From an uncultured Acidobacteriaceae bacterium (lineage in GTDB: Bacteria; Acidobacteriota; Terriglobia; Terriglobales; Acidobacteriaceae): a DNA stretch of 64,000 nt. Position numbers and translations under genes: made by a program. Each line of letters begins with the position of its first letter. The first letter of the stretch is position 1. Under the pieces are notes generated by a model. It was not told where the DNA came from and searched no databases. It saw only the letters and a list, made by a program, of their open reading frames with translations. Location: contig CAINJJ010000005.1 in NCBI GenBank assembly GCA_903849645.1, positions 62,001 through 126,000 of the forward strand, read 5' to 3'. Below are positions 58,361-64,000 of the stretch, in pieces.

Positions 58361-59326
58361 TCACCGCCGCGCCAGCAGCAGCATCAGCCCGAACAGCACC
58401 AGAGGCACCAGCGCCAGGCTTAGATACAGCAGCATCTTGCGTCCGCCCGGCAGCCCTTTCAGACCCAGCAGCGGCCGCTGGACCTCCGGCTCCACCCCCA
58501 CCAGTTCCTGGTGCTCCAGGTCCCAACTCATCTCGCTGGCCGTCTGATAGCGGTGACGGGGTTCCCTCTCCAGCGCCCTGCTCAGAATCTCGCCCAGCGC
58601 GGGAGAGATGGCGCTGTTGACCTTGCGTACCGGCTTGGGGTCGTTCAACAGGCGCTCATTCATCACCGCCAGAGGGTTGGGACCTGTGAAGGGCGGCTCG
58701 CCGGTCAGCATCTCATAGAGCATGGCGCCCAGGGCGTAGATGTCGCTGCGCTGGTCGCCGCGCTGGCCTTTGACCTGTTCGGGCGAGATGTAGTCCGGCG
58801 TGCCCAGCAGCGGAGACGTGCCGGCATAGGTCAGGCGGCGCGCGTCCTCTTTCATGGCGATGCCGAAGTCGATGAGCTTGATGGTGTCGCCCTCGCCCAC
58901 CATGATGTTTTCCGGCTTCAGGTCGCGATGCACCACGCCATGCTTGTGCATGGAGTCGAGCGCCTCGCAGACGGCGAGCGCAATGCGCACCGCGCGGTCG
59001 ATGGGGAGCTTGCGCTCCTCGTTGAGAATGGAGCGCAACAGGCGCCCATCCACCCACTCAATGACCATGTAGAGGCGGCTGCGCTGCTCGCTGTTGTAGG
59101 TCTTGACCACGCCGGGGTGGTCCAGCGTCTGGCCGATCTCCTCTTCGCGCTTGAACCGCTCCACGAGAATGGGGTCGGCCGCCATCTCCGCGTGCGGCAC
59201 CTTGATGGCGACGGCATGGCCGGCATGGAGGTCCGTGGCTTTGAAGAGGACCGACATTCCGCCGCGGGCAACGGTCTGCTCGATGCGGTAGTGGTCCAGC
59301 ATATCTCCGGGTTCAAGTGGGCTCAT
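58361..59326 (-). CDS. Membrane-anchored Ser/Thr protein kinase
   Basis: A 321-aa Hanks-type kinase: glycine loop (VARGGMSVLF), catalytic Lys in HAVAIKVPH, HRDLKPENIM, the metal-binding LIDFGIAMK, and GTPDYISPEQVKGQ. The activation segment is full length. One C-terminal helix (LYLSLALVPLVLFGLMLLLA) ends the protein with no extracellular sensor domain, unlike PASTA kinases. Its regulator and targets are unknown. The gene is divergent from the esterase gene by 136 bp. Confidence 0.92.
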   Translation of the reverse strand: MSPLEPGDMLDHYRIEQTVARGGMSVLFKATDLHAGHAVAIKVPHAEMAADPILVERFKREEEIGQTLDHPGVVKTYNSEQRSRLYMVIEWVDGRLLRSILNEERKLPIDRAVRIALAVCEALDSMHKHGVVHRDLKPENIMVGEGDTIKLIDFGIAMKEDARRLTYAGTSPLLGTPDYISPEQVKGQRGDQRSDIYALGAMLYEMLTGEPPFTGPNPLAVMNERLLNDPKPVRKVNSAISPALGEILSRALEREPRHRYQTASEMSWDLEHQELVGVEPEVQRPLLGLKGLPGGRKMLLYLSLALVPLVLFGLMLLLARR

Positions 59327-59462
59327 GGGCGCGTGCGATCAGTCTCATTAATTGTTTCACGCCGGGTCGTAAGAAATTCGTCAGGAAAGCGGAAAGGACA
59401 ACCGGGAAGCCCTGGCCACTCCAGCCACGCCCGCCAACGGATATATTGAATGGGGTCCCACT

Positions 59463-60644
59463 ATGCACTGCGCTCTCCGATTCCTCGCCGCCGGTCTTGG
59501 GCTGAGCCTTGCCCTGGCGCAGGGCCATGCCCTGACGGGAAGCCGTGCGCAAGCCTTTCGCGGGGGCGGGCGGGGAAAGCGCACCGAGGTGCAGCAGGAG
59601 ACGGGCTTTCTCAACCGCACCCTGGAGTTGCATGGGGCCGAATACCGTTTTCAGGTCTACCTTCCTGAGAACTTCCGCAGGGATGACCGCAAGCAATGGC
59701 CGATTCTGCTGTTCCTGCACGGGCGCGGCGAACGCGGCTCCGAGGGCATGTGGCAAACCCAGATCGGCCTGCCGCAGGCGGTGCGCGACCACCCCGAGCG
59801 CTGGCCTTTCATCATCGTGATGCCGCAGTGTCCGCTGGCCAACTTCTGGACCGACCCGGAGGTGCTGGCCATGGCCATGGCGGCGCTGGACCAGGAGAGC
59901 CGCGAGTTTCACGCCGACCCCGACCGCACCTATCTGACCGGCCTGTCGATGGGCGGCTATGGCGCATGGGAACTGGCCCGGCTTCATCCCCACCGCTGGG
60001 CCGCGGTCGCCATTGCCGCCGCCGGCGTCTTCTGGAGCTATGCCCCGGAGCGCTGGCAAGAGAGCTCGACGCTGCCCGGCGAGTATGCCCATGCCGTGGG
60101 GCGCCTGCCCATCTGGATGTTTCACGGCAGCGACGACAACGTGGTGGCGCCGCGCCAGAGCGAACTGATGTATGACGCGCTGAAGGCCGCCGGGGGGCGG
60201 GAGCGCCTGTGGGTCTACCAGGGCCTGAAACACGACTGCTGGACACGGGCCTATGACGAGCCGGAGCTGCCGCGCTGGCTGCTCGGGCACCGCAGGGATG
60301 TGCGCCTGGACCAGCCGGCCTCCGAGCGGCTGGTGATTCCGCTGCATCCGCCGGCCTTCAAGCTTGCGACTCTGCAACTGGACGGTTTTTGCGGAGAATA
60401 TCGCGATGTAAACGGGCGGGTGGCGGCGACGATCTTCCGCCAGGGCGACCAGTTGCTGGAGAAAGGCCCGCTCGGCGATGCGGTGGAACTGGCGGCCGAG
60501 TCCGCGGCGGTCTTCTTTTATCCCAACGGCTCTTCGCTCAGCCGGCTCACCTTTGAGCGGGACGCACAGGGGCGCGTGACCGGAGCCGTCTTCCACGATG
60601 ACCGGCACGAGGAGCACTGGGAGAAGCGGGCCGCGACCCGTTAA
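59463..60644 (+). CDS. Secreted alpha/beta-hydrolase esterase
   Basis: A 393-aa protein with a signal peptide (FLAAGLGLSLALAQGHALTG). It has WPILLFLHGRGERGSEGMWQ (oxyanion loop), the nucleophile elbow GLSMGGYGAW, the acid in MFHGSDDNVVAPRQSE and the histidine in GLKHDCWTRAY, the arrangement of phospholipase/carboxylesterase and PHB depolymerase-like hydrolases. A C-terminal beta-rich part of about 100 residues (LATLQLDGFCGEYRD...) is of unknown role. It would act in the periplasm or outside the cell. Confidence 0.82.
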   Translation: MHCALRFLAAGLGLSLALAQGHALTGSRAQAFRGGGRGKRTEVQQETGFLNRTLELHGAEYRFQVYLPENFRRDDRKQWPILLFLHGRGERGSEGMWQTQIGLPQAVRDHPERWPFIIVMPQCPLANFWTDPEVLAMAMAALDQESREFHADPDRTYLTGLSMGGYGAWELARLHPHRWAAVAIAAAGVFWSYAPERWQESSTLPGEYAHAVGRLPIWMFHGSDDNVVAPRQSELMYDALKAAGGRERLWVYQGLKHDCWTRAYDEPELPRWLLGHRRDVRLDQPASERLVIPLHPPAFKLATLQLDGFCGEYRDVNGRVAATIFRQGDQLLEKGPLGDAVELAAESAAVFFYPNGSSLSRLTFERDAQGRVTGAVFHDDRHEEHWEKRAATR

Positions 60645-60691
60645 CTGCCAACGCCCCTGGCCCTGCGCTGAAGACCTGTGCGGCGGTCACC

Positions 60692-60719
60692 TTGCGGCGG
60701 CCGGGATGGCGCGTATACT
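60692..60719 (+). promoter_or_regulatory. Candidate sigma-70-type promoter
   Basis: TTGCGG (60692-60697) and TATACT (60714-60719) are separated by 16 bp, 25 nt upstream of the gene at 60744. The -10 box is near consensus. Confidence 0.4.
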
Positions 60720-60743
60720 CGTCCGCAAGGAAAATTGAACGCC

Positions 60744-61340
60744 ATGGACCCGACCTCTCTGCTGCTGCCGAACTCCCTTCAGAACGCGGCTGTGCTGACC
60801 ATCGTTCTTGCCTTTGCCGGCTATCTGGTCACGTTTTTGAGTTCGCGGATGCTGGCGCGGCGGACGGACATGCTGAAGCTGGTGAACATGCGGCTCAACG
60901 AGTTTTACGGGCCGCTCTATGTGGCTTCGCAGGCGGGCAACATCGCCTACCGGTCGCTCCTGAAAAAGCAGGGCAAGACGCAAAGCGAGCCGATTCTGGA
61001 CTCCGAGATGAAGGAGTGGGTGCTGTGGATGACCACCATCTTCATGCCGCTGAACGACATCCGGGAAAAGATCATTATCGAAAAGGCCTACCTGATCGTC
61101 GAGGAGCAGATGCCGCACTGTCTGCTGGATTTTGTGACGCACGTGGTGGGCTACAAGGCGGTGCTGTCAAAGTGGGCCGAGGGCGACTACTCGGAGCGGC
61201 GCTCGACCATCGGCTGGCCGCCAGAGTTTGACAGCTATGTGACGCGCTCTTACAACGCCCTGAAGGCGCAACAGACGCACCTGCTGCATGGGTCGGCGTG
61301 GCAGATATACCATCGCCTGTTTGGCCGCAAGCGGGGCTAG
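60744..61340 (+). CDS. Membrane-anchored protein of unknown function
   Basis: A 198-aa protein from ATG 60744 with AAGGAAAA upstream. One N-terminal helix (AAVLTIVLAFAGYLVTFLSS) is followed by a soluble, helix-rich cytoplasmic domain: ARRTDMLKLVNMRLNEFYGP, EMKEWVLWMTTIFMPLNDIR, EKIIIEKAYLIVEEQMPHCL, HLLHGSAWQIYHRLFGRKRG. No enzyme motif was recognised. Its own promoter candidate lies immediately upstream. Confidence 0.75.
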   Translation: MDPTSLLLPNSLQNAAVLTIVLAFAGYLVTFLSSRMLARRTDMLKLVNMRLNEFYGPLYVASQAGNIAYRSLLKKQGKTQSEPILDSEMKEWVLWMTTIFMPLNDIREKIIIEKAYLIVEEQMPHCLLDFVTHVVGYKAVLSKWAEGDYSERRSTIGWPPEFDSYVTRSYNALKAQQTHLLHGSAWQIYHRLFGRKRG

Positions 61341-61459
61341 GTCATGCTGGCATCAATCCGCAAAGCAACCAGCCAAGGGGGGTAGAAGACCCGGAAGCAA
61401 GGCGCTCTCGTGCCGCCGTTCGGTCCAGGATGCCTCTGATTTGGGTGAAAGGCTCTCGA

Positions 61460-62038
61460 TCAGGGAATCGTATAGCGCTTGACCTGGAGCAGGAAGTTCG
61501 CCTTGTGGAGCTTGTTGGCGGGTGCGGAGAGCCCGGTCTTGCTGGCGGGCACGCCGATTTGTGTGCCCTTGTAGGGGGAGACCTTGGAGACCTGCGGGGG
61601 CGGGCCCACCTTCTCATAGAGCGGCTGCACTTTTTCATCGCGCTTGTAGTAGATGCCGCAGCGATTGTTAGGCCCGTTGGAGCGGATCGTGACGAAGGTT
61701 CCATCCTTGGGCTTGATGTTGGAGGAATCGAAGGAGTAGGCCGTGCCATGGAAGCCGAGCGCGTGCGCCTTGGCCTGGACATTCATGCCGCCAAATTTGA
61801 CCACGTGCTCGGGGAGGTCGGCGGCGCAATAAAGTTCGTGCATGGCGGCGGGATGAGCGGCAATCTGCCGCACCATCTCCGCCATCACACCCGCCTCGGT
61901 GCCGGGGGTGGTGAAGTGCGCGCCGACCAGTGTGCCGTCGGTCATGAGCACGGTGACTCCCATGCAAAGAAGCAGGTGGGGGTAACAGATCTCGGCCTGG
62001 TCCTGGCCGACCATGTCTTCATCGAGGTAAATCGGCAT
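61460..62038 (-). CDS. Unknown protein with CheD/CNF-like Cys-His arrangement
   Basis: A 192-aa soluble protein. Residues 25-41 read LLCMGVTVLMTDGTLVGAHF, with a Cys and His 16 residues apart across two beta strands and a GAHF ending. That resembles the catalytic Cys-His of the CheD/CNF1/YfiH-like deamidase fold (in CheD, GSCVAV...GMAHF with a similar gap). The remainder (GTFVTIRSNGPNNRCGIYYK) is not recognised. If real, it would deamidate glutamines in a protein. No recognised family; the comparison is by eye only. Confidence 0.6.
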   Translation of the reverse strand: MPIYLDEDMVGQDQAEICYPHLLLCMGVTVLMTDGTLVGAHFTTPGTEAGVMAEMVRQIAAHPAAMHELYCAADLPEHVVKFGGMNVQAKAHALGFHGTAYSFDSSNIKPKDGTFVTIRSNGPNNRCGIYYKRDEKVQPLYEKVGPPPQVSKVSPYKGTQIGVPASKTGLSAPANKLHKANFLLQVKRYTIP

Positions 62039-62138
62039 CCAGTGGTTCCCTCCGGTAAAAGGCTCGCGACTTGGGGAAGCAGCCTGGAGGCCATCGTACC
62101 TGAAGGGGGTTGCAGAGGCGCAAGGAGGGGAGCTGTGA

Positions 62139-62157
62139 GTGGGCAGTGGACAGTGGT
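62139..62157. repeat. Third patch of the degenerate 7-nt repeat
   Basis: GTGGGCAGTGGACAGTGG-type sequence; its reverse complement shares the 13-mer CCACTGTCCACTG with the patch at 41026. It runs into the inverted repeat at 62156-62192. Confidence 0.45.
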
Positions 62158-62192
62158 GTTTCCCAGGCCTCTTGGGGAGACCTGGGAAACAC
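62156..62192. repeat. 12-bp inverted repeat
   Basis: GTGTTTCCCAGG (62156-62167) and CCTGGGAAACAC (62181-62192) are perfect arms with a 13-nt loop, downstream of the minus-strand lipoprotein gene. No T-run follows on either strand, so a terminator role is uncertain. Confidence 0.55.
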
Positions 62193-62238
62193 TGGAATCG
62201 AGCGCGCCCTGAGCGGAAGCCAAAGCGCGGCGGCGAGC

Positions 62239-63363
62239 CTACTTCAGGCCGACGCCGTACTGGTAGCTATAGGTGCTGCTTCCCGGCGCCCAGGGCAGGT
62301 TCGCGCCGAAGGAGGCAAAGACAACGGCATTGTTGATGAAGGTGACAAACACATCCTGCTGCGCGTTGGCGGTGGTGACGCGGAAGGTAAACAGGCCGTT
62401 GCAGGGGTCCTGCAACTGGCCGGCGCTTCCGTAGAGATAGGTAGCATCGGCAACCGGCTTGAGGGTGGCCTGGGTGACGGTTTTTCCCTGGGCATCCGTG
62501 ACGGTGACATCGCCCTGGGCGGTCACGACGATGGTGGCCTGGCCAAGGGAGGGCGTTCCGGTCTCGACGTTGCCCTGGCCGGTGGCGGCATTGAGCTTCT
62601 GGTAGTAGATGGCCGAGTAAGTGCCGGCGACAGCGGGGTCAAAGTTCTTGGCAGCGGCCTTTTTGAGACCGAGAATTGAGCCGTTCGAAGTGTCAACGAT
62701 GAAGAATCCGCCGGCGGTCCCAAAGACATAGTCCTTGCCGCTGCCCCCATCGGCGCCGGAGATGAAGGTGCCGGAAGCGTCTTCCTTCATGGCGCTGAAG
62801 TCCAGTGTGCCGTTGTTGAACGGGCTGTTCTGCATGGGGTTGAGATTGCCGTAGGGCCAATAGGAGGAGTTCTGCCCTGAGGTGGCGCCAATGGTGACCG
62901 AACCCACCTCAAGCCCGCCGGAGGCGGTGCGGAATTGCAGGTAGTTATAGCTGTTGTTGGCAAAGGTGCTCATGGAGATCGGTCCGCTCTCGACAGCAGT
63001 GATCAGCGCCGGGGTATTGTGGTCGGGGCCGGCCTTGGCAGCCTCGATCAGCAGCGCATAGCCCGGCACCTCATAAGCCGCGATCAGGTTGCCGCTTGGG
63101 TCGTTGAGCGCATAACTGCCGTTGGCATTGACCGTGTAGGGAACGGTTCCGGTGTCGCCGTTGGACACGTTGGCATAGGCGAGGGTGTGCGCGGTTGTGT
63201 CGATGGTGATGTTGAGAAAGTCGCCCACCGAGGCCGTGCCGTGGTAGCTGTGGATGGCCACCGCCGGGCCGGGCTTTTGATCAGGCGAGGAACTGGTGCC
63301 GCAACCGGAAAGGCCGGTGAGGACGGCCAGGACAAACAGAGCGCCGATGAGGCGAAGACGCAT
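62239..63363 (-). CDS. Lipoprotein of unknown function
   Basis: A 374-aa protein from ATG 63363, chosen for its lipoprotein signal (LFVLAVLTGLSGC). The mature part is beta-rich and low in charge, with strand-like runs (DFLNITIDTTAHTLAYANVS, YNYLQFRTASGGLEVGSVTI, DVFVTFINNAVVFASFG). It begins with a short Ser/Pro spacer (GTSSSPDQKP). No family was recognised; the ITIDTTAHTLAYAN pattern suggests a repeated beta-sandwich. It follows ahcY on the same strand but past a strong hairpin. Confidence 0.75.
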   Translation of the reverse strand: MRLRLIGALFVLAVLTGLSGCGTSSSPDQKPGPAVAIHSYHGTASVGDFLNITIDTTAHTLAYANVSNGDTGTVPYTVNANGSYALNDPSGNLIAAYEVPGYALLIEAAKAGPDHNTPALITAVESGPISMSTFANNSYNYLQFRTASGGLEVGSVTIGATSGQNSSYWPYGNLNPMQNSPFNNGTLDFSAMKEDASGTFISGADGGSGKDYVFGTAGGFFIVDTSNGSILGLKKAAAKNFDPAVAGTYSAIYYQKLNAATGQGNVETGTPSLGQATIVVTAQGDVTVTDAQGKTVTQATLKPVADATYLYGSAGQLQDPCNGLFTFRVTTANAQQDVFVTFINNAVVFASFGANLPWAPGSSTYSYQYGVGLK

Positions 63364-63516
63364 GGATCTCTCCCAGGGAACACAGGTCTCTGTGCTCACG
63401 TCCCAGCTATCGGCATTGGGCGGCCGAGCATGATGGATAGCAGGGCGGAGAATTAGCCTTTCGTAATTTTGGATGCGGCGGCCTGCGGTATCCATGCGCC
63501 GAATCCTGGGTCAGAA

Positions 63517-63550
63517 ACAGCAAGCCCCGGCCATGGCCGGGGCTTGCTGT
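63517..63550 (-). terminator. 34-bp perfect palindrome after ahcY
   Basis: A perfectly self-complementary 34-bp sequence centred on CCATGG, 18 nt past the ahcY stop codon. Only two T residues follow on the minus strand, so termination may be inefficient, but the stem is very stable. Confidence 0.65.
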
Positions 63551-63567
63551 GCGGGCTGACCTGAAGA

Positions 63568-64000
63568 TCAGTAGCGGTAGTTTTCGGCCTTGTAGGGGCC
63601 TTCCGGGGCGACGCCGAGGTAGTCGGCCTGCTTGGGGGTGAGGGTGGTGAGCTTGACGCCGATCTTCTCCAGATGGAGCCGGGCGACCTCTTCGTCAAGC
63701 TTCTTGGGCAGCACGTAGACGCCTACCTTGTAGGTGTCCTTGTTGGCCCAGAGGTCGATCTGCGCCAGGGTCTGGTTGGCGAAGCTGTTGCTCATCACAA
63801 AGCTGGGATGGCCGGTGGCGCAGCCGAGATTGACGAGGCGCCCTTCGGCGAGCACGAAGATCTGATGGCCGTCGGGGAAGGTGTACTTGTCGACCTGGGG
63901 CTTGATGTTGAGCTTTTCAACACCCGGCTCCTGGTTGAGCAGGTCCATCTGGATCTCGTTGTCGAAGTGGCCGATGTTGCAGACAATGGCCTGGTCCTTC
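63568..64000 (-). CDS. ahcY: S-adenosylhomocysteine hydrolase, C-terminal part
   Basis: The last 143 codons of the gene; the start lies beyond the window's right edge. The sequence reads [55 protein letters not shown] and ends [12 protein letters not shown], all standard for AhcY. The enzyme splits S-adenosylhomocysteine to adenosine and homocysteine with bound NAD, keeping methyltransferases from product inhibition. The visible part shows no damage. Confidence 0.95.
   Translation of the reverse strand, partial: KDQAIVCNIGHFDNEIQMDLLNQEPGVEKLNIKPQVDKYTFPDGHQIFVLAEGRLVNLGCATGHPSFVMSNSFANQTLAQIDLWANKDTYKVGVYVLPKKLDEEVARLHLEKIGVKLTTLTPKQADYLGVAPEGPYKAENYRY

Overview
The window looks like a chromosomal stretch of an acidobacterium, most probably class Terriglobia/Acidobacteriaceae. 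The reasons are the high-GC diderm gene content (LptD, ExbB/ExbD/TonB, SecDF-YajC), a complete alternative complex III (ActA-F) plus caa3-type oxidase operon, many secreted carbohydrate-active enzymes, a very large BNR/choice-of-anchor-D protein, and a palindromic intergenic element of a kind I associate with these genomes. No tRNA, rRNA, CRISPR array, insertion sequence or prophage was seen. The family-level taxonomy is inference.

Layout. 1-1652: the 3' part of a putative PD-(D/E)xK restriction endonuclease and a convergent, overlapping beta-class DNA methyltransferase, in DNA that looks less GC-rich than the rest. 1957-6452: an acetyltransferase, a tandem-duplicated CE15 glucuronoyl esterase, an outer-membrane protein and a possible 40-aa upstream ORF. 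6774-11096: a chemoreceptor, soluble transhydrogenase (SthA) and a ROK-family protein. 11148-11992: a VapBC toxin-antitoxin pair with a palindromic operator candidate, then a REP-like double palindrome. 12024-18288: an RDD membrane protein, then LptD followed by two lipoproteins (a DsbA/thioredoxin-like protein and a SurA/PpiC-like chaperone), which reads as an outer-membrane assembly cluster.

18325-28603: a GH31 glycosidase; a TonB-ExbB-ExbD-ExbD-TPR lipoprotein energy-transduction cluster; YajC-SecD-SecF; and a small 59-aa membrane protein behind a structured leader. 28649-33899: a secreted TIM-barrel glycosidase, an FmdE-family protein with a zinc ribbon, a secreted unknown, and gatC-gatA. 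34016-40832: a 1736-aa secreted propeller/Ig-like protein and a class II photolyase.

41063-54577, read on the minus strand, is a 12-gene respiratory operon: actABCDEF, an uncharacterised membrane subunit, sco, coxB (with fused cytochrome c), coxA, coxC, coxIV. Quinol is oxidised by complex III, electrons pass through the c-type cytochromes of ActA/ActE, and oxygen is reduced by the caa3 oxidase. Sco supplies copper for CuA. Two adjacent spacers near its end carry a degenerate 7-nt repeat. 54927-64000: a four-TM protein, a 60-aa membrane protein overlapping a divergent Amt transporter, a GH43-like enzyme, a membrane-anchored Ser/Thr kinase, a secreted esterase, two unknowns (one with a CheD/CNF-like Cys-His arrangement), a lipoprotein, and the 3' part of ahcY running off the window end.

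The best candidates for undescribed biology are the restriction-modification pair at the left edge, the accessory subunit in the complex III operon, the LptD-oxidoreductase-chaperone cluster, the Amt/60-aa pair, the structured leader with the 59-aa ORF, and the CheD-like protein. None is proven novel from sequence alone.
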